From: Branchiostoma floridae
Lineage: Eukaryota > Chordata > Leptocardii > Amphioxiformes > Branchiostomatidae
Assembly: GCF_000003815.2 (NCBI RefSeq)
Contig: NC_049981.1
Span: forward strand, 1,836,101-1,900,100
DNA length: 64,000 bases
Direction: 5' to 3'
The notes under the pieces are model-generated. The model searched no databases and was not told the DNA's origin. It saw only the letters and a program-made list of their open reading frames with translations. Position numbers and translations under genes: made by a program. Positions 22,800 to 33,144 of the stretch are shown one piece after another (the stretch's first letter is position 1; each line of letters opens with the position of its first letter).

Positions 22800-23662
22800 A
22801 CTGTTAAAATTATGACATGGTTTTAGGTTAACGGGTCTCCCGTTATGAAATAAAATAACGGTGTACGTTGTACCGCCTCGTCATTTTTAAAATCAGGTTC
22901 GTAGGGCCTGATGTTACCATCATGAAGATGAAGATCGGCCCATAGCGACTGTAGCAGCATCTCTTCTCCCTAAGAGACATCAAGCTTCACACTGACTCAA
23001 TAGGCGAAGCATGGGTTACGAGGCTGCTCTGGAAATTCCCTACCCAATTTCTCATAACTCCATTATCAGATCTCAAATATAATTTTCCATCAAAAACGTC
23101 ATATTTGTGCCAAGTTTCACCATCCCTATATCTGTATAGTACCAGCTTGTTCCAAATTTTGGGGGGAGATTACTTAACGTTAACATCTGCTTACCCAAAC
23201 CACCCCTGATCTTAAAGTAGTTCAGCCCAACTGCCTGAGGCACCCGGGCAGTATCAGTCCGTACTCCAGGCACGTTCTTAAGGTTCTTAAGTACACAGAA
23301 GCACGCCATGCAGGTATAAGCAGAACACCTCAGGACAGGTAACAACAATGGACTCAAGTTTACAACGTTTGCTGTAACACAGTTTATGAGTCCTCTAAAT
23401 TACGCCAACGAGTTTTCCATTCTTAAACAAACGCGTTTCTAAATCTGGTCTCTACACTAACGAGAGTACTGGATCGACTGGTTGTGTTTGGAGGTCAACG
23501 ATCGGGGGTGATGAGTCGGAACCGACGGTAAGTTTTACCCTATCACTTCTGTGTATACGTTCTGGCGAGAACTTGTGTTGTGACGTGTTCTGAATAGGGA
23601 GATATGATCTGTGACAAGCAAAGTGAAGTACGCCATGTTTGAGGTGGGGTTACAATTTCTAT
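22800..23662. other. Intergenic, contains duplicated block copy 2
   Basis: Bases 23190-23360 match 18690-18850 (see that entry). The 94-codon minus ORF at 23073-23357 overlaps this block and is not conserved as protein in the other copy. No gene supported. Confidence 0.45.
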
Positions 23663-23790
23663 GGGGCAGTGAGGCGTAGCAACAGGGTGTTTGGGCCAGA
23701 AGCCAGAGGTTCTGGGTTCAGATACTGTCATGCTACCGATCTTGTGCTCTTGTGAGGGTCGGGCTCTACCTGCCAATACCGTGCCCTAGA
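23663..23790 (+). mobile_element. Diverged tRNA-derived SINE
   Basis: GTGAGGCGTAGCAACAGG resembles the A-box head, TTCTGGGTTCAGATACTG a decayed B box, and TTGTGCTCTTGTGAGG the body start. Confidence 0.45.
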
Positions 23791-24740
23791 CAAAGTGGTA
23801 AAACCACCCCACTATTTCTACGGTCTCAAAACTGGCTATAGGACTTCCTTTTTTTTTACCACAATCTTTGTGACTTTTTACCTTGTGCTAGGATTTTCCG
23901 CGAGACTATGGCAAACCCGATCATCGAAATGGTTCTACGACAATGTTTTAAAGTCACAAGACAGTGAAATGTCGTACGACAACTCCACAACTGTCCAAAA
24001 TCTCCCTTGATTTATTGTCGCAAACCTACATGACGAGTGGGATTGAACCATATATGTAAGACTTGTAGAGTTGATACACGACAAGGTTTGGCTTTAGCAA
24101 GACCCTCTCAGCAGTTGTATTGTGTTGAACGTCTGCCTTACGATTCTGCACTACTAGTATCTAGGGCATAATTTTCTTAAACTAGCGGAAAATGTCGACA
24201 TTGCGTCATTCATTATAACAGGTTGCATGAATGTTATCAGTAAACAACCCTATTTTACGGGTCCTTGACCCTGGTTGAGCCTGAAGGTTGTGATCAGCCC
24301 CCCTCCCCAATGACTCACAGGTTTCCTGTTTAGTTTCAGCCTGGCGTTTTTTCTAGGAATCAGACCGTTTTGAGCGCCAAGTCGTCCCTTTTTCCTCACA
24401 TTGACCATGACGCGTGTTCCTGTGGTTTACTACGTATTCCTTTAGTTGGGAACTAACAGCAGAAGAATGTGTTCTGGATATGAAGACACTATTTTATTTT
24501 CTGAAACCAAAAATTGGCAACTTAATACTGACTTTCAACGGATTTGGCATCTATTGCACGCCATCACCAGCAATATTATAATGATAAGCCCAAAGAGTAC
24601 CCTTATGTCAAGTACTCCATATTATATTGATGTTGAGAAATCTAGGGTTGACTTTTTAAAAATTTGCTTTTGGACAGACAATAACAATGTGGCACTGCAC
24701 TCAAGTTAGTAAATTATCTTAAAAGTGCCACACGCAACGA

Positions 24741-24865
24741 ACGGACAGAAGGTAAAGGTAGTATTTTACCTCCCCGACCGAAGTCAGGTACCCATTTTAC
24801 ACCTAGGTGAATGAGGAAGGTCGTGTAAAGTGCCTTTCCCAGGAACACAACGTCGGGGCATGGCT
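24741..24865 (-). mobile_element. SINE 3' part, minus strand
   Basis: Reverse complement of the SINE body and tail: GGTAGTATTTTACCTCCCCG tail, CCGAAGTCAGGTA, then CGTGTAAAGTGCCTTTCCC. The tRNA-like head is missing. Confidence 0.65.
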
Positions 24866-25275
24866 ATACTGATAGAACTTCTAGATTGACTTTAATCGGA
24901 CAAGACGAAAGGAGGATATTATTTTGAAGCAGACAAGCCCTTTTTGTCACATCGCAAATTTATCTTTGTACACATCTGCAATAACACATTATGAACTTGA
25001 AATTATTCAACCGCCTTGAAGTATACTAATTATTTCAAGTTGCCCATTATCTTAAAACAGAGAAGTTGAGGTTCGTATTTATGGTTCATGACTGCCTAAA
25101 CTAAAACTCAGTCCTTACATTTCAGGTGTTGTTGCTGAGAAGAGGCGTCTTGGATCAGTGACATCGTGACACAAGAACAAACGAGACGCCCATGGCTTAT
25201 TTGTAAATGACAGACGGCAGTGTGGGTATCCTGTGACATTGTCACCAACATTGACATACCGGCAACATACCTCCC

Positions 25276-25332
25276 AGTGAACCGTGGAAGAGCGGCCACG
25301 TGCAGACTCGTCGCGTGATTTGTCTTCGGATT
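25276..25332 (+). promoter_or_regulatory. Conserved block about 636 bp upstream of GPCR 3
   Basis: Counterpart of 19644-19700, with CGGCCACGTGCAGACTCGTC unchanged. See that entry. Confidence 0.5.
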
Positions 25333-25911
25333 TTCAGCGAGGCTGTGAAAGGACCAACGACAAGGGTTGACGGCAACCGTTTCCTTCACAAGGAATGTGA
25401 AATTTGAATCCACAAATGCAAGAATGCCCCATGAATGTCCTCACCCGAATTTTACTGTCGTTATATACCATATGATGACGTATATGCAATGGGCTTAAGG
25501 AACATGCATCATATTTGCACGACGGAGATGCCATTTTAAAACGTTCCGACTTGATTCGTGTTCGTCAGAAAATCATAAATTTTGAAAAGTCATGAAACAT
25601 TTGAAAGAACAATTATAAACTGAAAAACAGTAAAAACCAGACCAGCAACCCCCCCCCCCCCATGAGTACTTGGTCATCTTACACACAATCAATTAAAGAA
25701 AATTAAAAAAGGCAAACCTGTGAAGTGATAATCTAACAGAGGCGGTGGACGGTATAAACTTCCCGACACGTTTGGTCACTACTGGCGTCACATGAGGTCA
25801 CGTGAACCAAGGCGATTGGTCACTTGAACACTGAGGAAGACTGTAGTAGTAAAATTGGATGCGAACACATTTTCCTTATTTGTGTTATCTACTACATGTA
25901 CAACTTAGAAC

Positions 25912-27908
25912 ATGGATGACGTAACCTACATCGCCAACGTTGCTCGCTGCTGCATCTCTGCTATAGGGATGTTCGCAAACCTGCTCATCTTGTTCATAGT
26001 GGCGCGCTACGCCACCATGCGGACTATCCACAACCTGTACGTGGCCAACCTAGCTGTTGCCGACTGCTGCTTCTGCATCTTTGTCATAGTCCAGGCTGCT
26101 GTGTCCATTCGTTATAGGCAGGTCCAAAGCGTACTAGAGGGTATGGTTGAAGAGTACTGCCAACAGAGTCAGATGAACTCTACAAACGTTACCTATGTAC
26201 CTCTGACAGACTTCGCGCCAAATTTTCAGAAGCCAGTTAACTGTACAGAGATGTGTTTGGATGACGTCAGTTTATCGTTGCTGAGGAAGTTCAAAGTTGA
26301 GTTTGACAGCGCGGAGATGGTGAGTGACAGGAGCTGTGACGTAGGCCGCGTCATCGCGGTGTTCCTGGCTGCCTCGAGCATCTTCCACCTGATCGCCATC
26401 GCGTGTGAGAGGTACCAGGCCGTCACCAAGCCTTTCACTCACAGGTAATTTTCATTTTCACAAGAAGGTTACATGTGTTTGTAGCGGTGTTTGTAATAGT
26501 GGTTGCGGTTTAGCAGCACTACGTAAATCATGTTCAGTAATTATGTAATACTATACATTACCATGAAAATTGGTACGTCTGTATGATTAAGCCTTGTTCT
26601 GGCGAAGAAATGATGAAAGTTTGGATCCCTGGCAGCCATCATTGGTACTACAGTAGAGCCTTCTTTTCTATATATCATGCCATGCTATCACAAAGCCATT
26701 CGCTCAAAGGTTATTCCTATGAATAGTAACGTTCTTTAGCCACAGCAACATATAAATATCTAAAAGCATCGGCGTTTCGGTGACTGTCTGTCACATTCCT
26801 CAATGTAACAGGGTCGGCTCTACTTCGCACTGCAGCACTAGGTGTCGCTTCTGTAGTGTACAGAATACGGTCCCGTACAGGTAGTCATTGAAAGGCCGAC
26901 TTTTATGTTTGTGCTTAGAGAACTTTGTTATTCACTCATTAACGAAACAAGTGAAATTATTCACGGGGGTTATTCTTATATTCAGATATCATTATCTACA
27001 TATATTTGCAAGTATGGCCAATTTCCCATGTCAAATATCTTCGTCTTGTCATCTGCCTTTCTGTTCCCTTCACTGAGCTCCGAGGGGTAACGTTAACGTT
27101 AATTCTGTCGTTATACTGATGAGAATGATGATTTACGTTAAAGATAGAAGCACTGTTTCGTTGCCTGGTGTAACGCTATCGAAGATAATGATCTCCGTGG
27201 TTTTATGTTGGCAACCACAGGTTCAACACAACGCCGAAAGGAGCCGCGAAAACCTGTTTAAAGATCTGGATGGGAGCTTTTGGTACGGCAGTCCTGGACA
27301 CGGTACAGAGGAACATCATCTCCAGGGACTGGACTTTCTCCTACAAAAGTCTGTACGAGTGTGTCTATCTAAAACCAGACGACCAAGACCCTATCAGCGG
27401 GTATCCATACAGAGCACTACAGCTTATCATATTCATCATCTCCTACGTCGTACCAGCCTGTATACTCATACCCGTATACGCCATGATATTCTTCAAGTTA
27501 CAACGACGGCGACGACGATTTTCGGCAGGACGTTCGGGGAGCCGTTTTGCGGCAAGACGACCGTCGTACAGACATCATGCTATTCCCATGCTGTTTGCTG
27601 TGACGGTGTTCTTTTTGATCTGTTGGTTACCGTTTCATGTGACGGCCTTCTCTATTCACTTGTACGCGGATGGTGAGAACATTGCCGTGGTCTATGTGGC
27701 CACAGCGCTCGCTGTGCTGAACTCAGTTATAAACCCTTTTCTGTACGCTTTCATAGGCAGCAACTTTCGGAAACACATCTCAAGACTGTTCTGCAGAAAG
27801 AACATGCTGTCCTCTGGCTCTGAAAGAAACACGAGGATGTCAAACATGTCCGTTTTCTTTTCCCGTAGTTCCGGTATCAGTAATGTGACCGTGACCACTA
27901 CGTTGTAG
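25912..27908 (+). CDS. Rhodopsin-class GPCR with one intron
   Basis: Exon 1 is 25912-26444 and exon 2 is 27221-27908. The junctions are CACAG|GTAATT and CAACCACAG|G, phase 2, and the joined frame gives 406 residues. The splice falls in intracellular loop 2, ten residues after ERY (166-168). Receptor marks: FAN in helix 1, LAVAD in helix 2, C142 in helix 3, YECVYL in loop 2, VVPAC in helix 5, ICWLPFHV in helix 6, NPFLYAF in helix 7. The first extracellular loop is enlarged (about residues 66-138) with sequons at N89, N92 and N110 and extra cysteines. Exon 2 matches GPCR 4 closely (YECVYLKPDD against FECVYLKPDD). The C-terminal tail is Ser/Arg-rich. It is probably a peptide or small-molecule receptor at the plasma membrane; the ligand is unknown. 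Confidence 0.9.
26755..26835. mobile_element. Fragment of the 13851-14175 MITE family
   Basis: CGGCGTTTCGGTGACTGTCT resembles the ACGTTTCGAT..CTGTC motif in the arms of that element. It lies in the intron of GPCR 3. Confidence 0.35.
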
Positions 27909-28913
27909 AAGCTTTTGCGACGACGTACCAAACTACAAAGTTTCAACATCCGGAAAAATCTTGCGTGTTTTTCTGGTTTACGAATATGATTTACTGGAAA
28001 TTTGGCAAAAACTTTTGGTGATTGAAAAATTCAACGATGATGGAAAGGAGCTGGAGGCAAAAGATGCAGAACGTAAAGTTGGCCTGTAACGATACAACGT
28101 ACTTCAACTCAGTTGTTGAACTTCCTAGCCAACCCACCAACAGACGAACTAACAAACACTGGAGAAAATGCTTCTTGCTGAGGTTATATTGCTACGTTAG
28201 TGAAAGGAAAGGTCGAATGAAAAAGGTCCTTCCAACACAACCTAAAGGAACGTACCTGGCCAACGCTCAGGAGATTTGAGAACTGCCTTCATACCCCTAG
28301 CCGCATGGGGGCGTTGCAGTAACGTGTCCAAACGAGATTGAATCAATATCACTTATCCTCCATTCTGTTCAAGATAGAGCGTGGTCACAAAGGTCGTGCG
28401 ATCGTCGGGCATTTTGGAGAACAAAAATGTACGTCTCCTGTCATTACAAAAATGTAAGTTCAACTGTCTTGGTAAACAACATGCTGTTTTGGATCCATAT
28501 CGGTGGTAGGTTCTGTCACGGCATACTTGAAAATCCTGTAGCATCAAAATCGTACGACGGTCGTACGACCTATGTGACCGCGCCCATAGAAACGGGTGCA
28601 GTCGATTGTGCATATGTCATAGTCTGTATATTCAGCGTGTACATGGCACTATAAGATATGTATTGTTAGAAGCAAACGCACAATCGTTTTACTTTGGCCA
28701 CACCATCTTCACTTATTGGCTCTCAGATTCTAAGAAAATATGATTAATTGGAAAAACACAATGTAAACAACGCCTAAGTACCAGGTTTATACCTTGGTTT
28801 ATGTTCATGGAGTAAATATTCATATTCAAATTTCCCTTCCTGTCCTGCTGTTATGATGTCTGCTTGCCATATTTTGACCTTCGAGAACCAATGAAATAAA
28901 TTGGGGTAGCCTT
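27909..28913. other. 3' flank of GPCR 3, nothing further recognised
   Basis: ORFs at 28022-28279 and 28353-28654 are short and unrecognised. No gene supported. Confidence 0.35.
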
Positions 28914-29233
28914 ACCATCTGTAACAAATCTAGTAGTAGAGAATTAGTCCATTTACCACCTTTAACAAATCTAGCAGTAGAGAATTAGTCCATTTACCAC
29001 CTTTAACAAATCTAGCAGTAGAGAATTAGTCCATTTACCACCTGTAACAAATCTAGCAGTAGAGAATTAGTCCATTTACCACCTTTAACAAATCTAGCAG
29101 TAGAGAATTAGTCCATTTACCACCTGTAACAAATCTAGCAGTAGAGAATTAGTCCATTTACCACCTGTAACAAATCTAGCAGTAGAGAATTAGTCCATTT
29201 ACCACCTGTAACAAATCTAGTAGTAGAGAATTA
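28914..29233. repeat. 41-bp minisatellite, left part
   Basis: Nearly eight units of 41 bases (ACAAATCTAGCAGTAGAGAA core, then TTAGTCCATTTACCACC), very uniform. The array is interrupted by the MITE at 29234-29740 and resumes at 29744. Confidence 0.95.
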
Positions 29234-29740
29234 GGCCACAGCAAGTAAATCTTATGGATGACATCCTCTGTAGACTGCAAAAATAATGAGATAGGGCGAA
29301 AAAAAAACAAGATGGGCAAAAAAAAAACAAGATGGCAAATTTTCAAAATAGACGTTGTAACAAGACTTGAAGTGACAATATATGGCATCACAGCCAACAA
29401 GGTATTCATTCCTGTATTTAAGAAGTGCACCAATGTAGTTAAAGTGACACTAGTGTGATAGACTAGTATCATTAACCATGTTGGCAACTACACTCATAGC
29501 TTCCATAGTTGTGCCACTTTTCCAACTATCTATCAAGTTGCACCTCTGCAACTACAGTCAATGCTACAGAGTCTCTAGTGTCAATTCTACATTCAATGAT
29601 TAGATTACAACACAACCTTTACCCATTTTCGTCTATCCGGCCTTCCCTTAAGAAGAAAAAAATTCTTGTTTTTTTTTCTGAAATCAGGCGAAAATTAATG
29701 AGCGCGCGGATGTCATCCATAAAATTTACTTGCTGTGGCC
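29234..29740. mobile_element. PIF/Harbinger-type MITE in a minisatellite
   Basis: Its ends are GGCCACAGCAAGTAAAT and the reverse complement (ATTTACTTGCTGTGGCC). Direct TTA copies flank it (29231-29233 and 29741-29743), and removing the element with one TTA restores an ordinary minisatellite unit. A 3-bp TWA duplication is the Harbinger signature. It is 507 bp with no transposase. Relatives: 5973-6454, fragments at 38725-38765 and 63220-63270. Confidence 0.85.
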
Positions 29741-29743
29741 TTA

Positions 29744-29895
29744 GTTCATTTACCACCTGTAACAAATCTAGTAGTAGAGAATTAGTCCATTTACCACCTG
29801 TAACAAATCTAGTAGTAGAGAATTAGTCCATTTACCACCTGTAACAAATCTAGTAGTAGAGAATTAGTCCATTTACCACCTGTACATGTAACCAC
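29744..29895. repeat. 41-bp minisatellite, right part
   Basis: About three and a half further units of the array at 28914-29233, with the CTAGTAGTAG variant predominating. Confidence 0.95.
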
Positions 29896-30742
29896 CTGTA
29901 TGTGAAGTGGTAGGGCCCAGAGGAGAGTCAGCCACGGGGCAAGGTTTAGACTTCTGGGGGGAGTCATTGGAAGTTGGCCATGTGTGACGAGAGATGAAGA
30001 ATAAATGGACTGTATCTAGATCGTGTGTATTCTATGAGAAGTGTAAATGTATATATGTGTTGGCACCCAATATCAGCTAAACTGCCTGTCAGTTTTCCAT
30101 GTATTGCATTGTCTGCAATCTCAATAAATTAAAATTACAATTCAATATACATGGCCTTCTTCTAGCCTGTGTTTACACAAGCTCTCGCTGGCTGGAGTTA
30201 ATGACCCCCTCCCCGAGCTTTAGACGTGCTTGACATCAAGCTCCTACGGCGGCGGCAATCGTAGGGCCAGCCGCTAGGGGCGCGATTTTAGTCAGGCTAG
30301 CCTTCTTTCAACAGGGCCTGACTCGTGTCCTCTCGTTGACCTTTGCATAATGTATATGGCTGCCGACTTGACACAAAAACAATACCTCAAAGACCCCAGT
30401 ACATTTACACAGTCACATAACGTTCTATAACAGTTAAATTAGTGACCCCAGGGCCTAGATTATCCTCGTCATCTGCATTCCCATTGACATAATTAAGGAC
30501 CATACAGAGATTTTTCCTTCACCGTGCACAGATTCTCTCCCGTGTTCTACACACATAATTTAAGGAAGCCTGGTGAAATTTTGTTGGAGAAAAATACTTC
30601 ACTTCCAATGACTGTAATTTGAAACTGTCATCCCATTCCTGTAATTTGATACTATAAATTTGTTGCCTCTTTAAGCTGATAACCTTGACGGTTGTAGTCT
30701 CGTGACAGGTGTTTTTTTATCCCTCTTGTCAATGTCACAATG
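29896..30742. other. Intergenic, possible CTAGCCTG element at 30162-30300
   Basis: CTAGCCTG and CAGGCTAG bound a GC-rich 140-base stretch, suggesting another small inverted-end element. No gene is seen. Confidence 0.35.
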
Positions 30743-30982
30743 ACCCTGGGGCCAGCCGGGACCGGGCAGCTACTGAGGACAGTTTATTCGGTGACAGTCA
30801 GGCCCGCCGATCTGCTATTAGCGCTCCGGGGAGTTAAAGCCCGAAGGAGGTCCACCTGCCCTTTTCCCGATAACTCTTCGGGCTTAAACTCCCCGCAGCG
30901 CTAATAGCAGATCGGCGGGCTGACTGCCTTGGCTCCCCGAGCAAAACTCGCTAGCTACCCGGTCCTGTCTGGCTCCCAGGGT
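30743..30982. mobile_element. MITE with long inverted repeats, AATG duplication
   Basis: The ends ACCCTGGGGCCAGCC and GGCTCCCAGGGT pair, and inner arms (GCCGATCTGCTATTAGCGCT and complement) pair over about 45 bases. AATG flanks both sides (30739-30742, 30983-30986). It is 240 bp, GC-rich and non-coding. Confidence 0.7.
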
Positions 30983-31736
30983 AATGTGTATGTACTGATT
31001 CACACTATCCCTGTGTGTCTCATGTTGGGTACGTCAAGTTTCTACAGATAGGTAGGCTTGATAGATAAGTTATAATGTCTCTGCTTACTACCAACGATCA
31101 GTCTTTCCCTGTATGAAATTCAATTACGTTCCATCCGTACGTGTGGTGACCCCAATCTGGGCCCGTCAGTTGGTGGTCATGACAGCAGCATTATTTTTCT
31201 GGGCGTGTTACTGTTAGTATTCCTGACCTGGGTTTGTCGGGGACAAACCAAGAACCATCACGGTGGGATTGGTCACTTGTGCCTCAATAGCTTCTTTTGA
31301 ACATTGTCCTTCCGTGTGTGTCTGCGTGTATTGAGTTGTGTATGTGTTTCGGAGTTCCGCGTGTTTGTTTGTGAAACCCTATAGGTGCTAACACAACCTA
31401 CCCTCCGATCTGTTTTGGATGGTCCCTGGTAGGAACCATACCCTGCACTGCTGGCACTTTGTCCACACACGTTCTACCTGGTGGTGAGGTGAGGCGTGAA
31501 CTACAACCCCCTGTCAACCAGATAGACACCGTCTCCGTTCTACAACTTTAAGGACCTTACAAACAGGTGACTCAGTTATTTGTTTACGGCAGATGATTCT
31601 ACCTTGTTCTATACATATATGAAGAATAAGATCAGATACTGGCGAGGCATCACAGATGCCCGAACACCTGTTTCAGGTGACATTAGGGACCATTTGGGGT
31701 TGTGTTTGTACCTCTAGTTGATTCGTATTGTTGATG
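30983..31736. other. Intergenic, nothing recognised
   Basis: No supported feature. The short minus ORF at 31273-31470 is not gene-like. Confidence 0.35.
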
Positions 31737-31851
31737 TTACACACACACACACAAACACACACGCGTACCGACAAGAATTCAAGATGGCGATCACGAGAAA
31801 GATAGGGAGCGTTTCAAACTATCGGAGGTCAAACGAAATTTGCTGGCAGGT

Positions 31852-31884
<33 letters not shown>

Positions 31885-31985
31885 ATACCGACAAGAATCC
31901 AATTATTGATTACGGCGGTCACGAGTAAGATAGGGAGCGTTTCAAACTATCATGGCGGAGGTCAAACGAAATTTGCTGGCAGGTT
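31737..31985. repeat. Two direct copies of a unit with (AC)n head
   Basis: Each copy has an AC run, then ACCGACAAGAAT, GATAGGGAGCGTTTCAAACT and CGAAATTTGCTGGCAGGTTA. The copies start at about 31737 and 31850 and are highly similar, a recent local duplication. Confidence 0.85.
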
Positions 31986-32029
31986 AGCCTATGTCCACCA
32001 AAGTGAAATTACACAGAACATCTCAGGCA

Positions 32030-32278
32030 GCCTAGCGTAGCGTAACGGTAGCCTGCTTGGCTCAAAGCCCAGAGGTATTGGGTTCGAGGCCCTTACATGG
32101 TCCGACGCTGTGCCCTTGGGAATGGCACTTAACACGAATTCCCTCACTTGACTCAGGTGAACATGAGTACCTAGCTTCGGTTAGGCCATCCTTCGAGTAT
32201 GACGTTAAAGGAAGGTCCCATGTTTCAGGAGAGCCACACCTCTGGCTCAAGCCCACAATCTAAAGGAGCAGTAGGTCC
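32030..32278 (+). mobile_element. Full-length-looking tRNA-derived SINE
   Basis: The A-box-like head (AGCGTAACGGTAGCCTGC) and B box (GGGTTCGAGGCCC) are followed by the body (GTGCCCTTGGGAATGGCACT), a long extra 3' part (GGAAGGTCCCATGTTTCAGG) and the tail. It is longer than the other copies. A MITE is inserted at its 3' end. Confidence 0.75.
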
Positions 32279-32280
32279 TA

Positions 32281-32493
32281 GCCGGTGCGACTCTGCAGAA
32301 AACGCATATACTTGTAATACATAGACGTTGTTTTCTATAAAAACTCTGGAGAAAACGCATTTACTTGTAATACATAGACGTTGTTACAACGTCTATGTAT
32401 TACAAGTAAATGCGTTTTCTCCAGAGTAATGTTTTCTATCAAACAACGTCTATGTATTGCAAGTAAATACGTTTTCTCCAGAGTCGCACCGGC
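32281..32493. mobile_element. Nested palindromic MITE, TA duplication
   Basis: The core 32343-32384 and 32386-32427 is a perfect 42-base palindrome with a one-base centre. Outside it, 32281-32333 and about 32441-32493 are imperfect copies of the same arm. The order is therefore two forward and two reverse copies. The termini GCCGGTGCGACTCTG and complement are flanked by TA on both sides. Non-coding. Confidence 0.8.
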
Positions 32494-33144
32494 TATATAT
32501 ATATAAGTAGGTCCCATTCCCAGTGTGAGAGGATGAATTAAATCTGTCAGTATATGCAGCTTTTTCTCTTCAGTAGTACAAACCTGGTGTGTTACGCCAA
32601 TTGTAGTTTTGCTGCGTATACAATATAACGAACGGATGGACAAAGATGTCTTTTGTTTGAAAATCCATTAAATAGAGTTGGTGCTTGACAATAATATCAT
32701 TTACATTTCCTTTATTGATTCACAACATAACAGACATACACATAGTGGTAGCCTGAATGGCGTTGGAATGTACAACAAACATATGGCCTGCTCCGTCCGC
32801 ATATGTATATACATAAGGACAATATAAAATTACACAAAATAGTATACAACCCTAACAATTGAGTACCATCATTACCACCATCATTACAAGCTAAGTGTCT
32901 GTAGTCTTATTGTACAGCTTGATGGCTGTGTGCAGGAAAGAGTTCTGAAGTCTTTTGGTTCTAGCTGGGGGGATGGAGATCTAGCTGGGGGGATCATTTC
33001 GCTAAAGAGGACGATGATTGAGCAGAAATTTGCTAAGCCGCCCCCAAATACTTAATTACATCCAAATGTATATAGATCATCGGCAATTTTCAAAAACACA
33101 CTCCGATTCTCTTTCATTTTCCACCAGAAAGCTCTGATCCAACC

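Noticed and set aside
27119-27676. 185-codon ORF overlapping GPCR exon 2
   Set aside because: A shadow in another frame; the receptor frame carries all conserved motifs.
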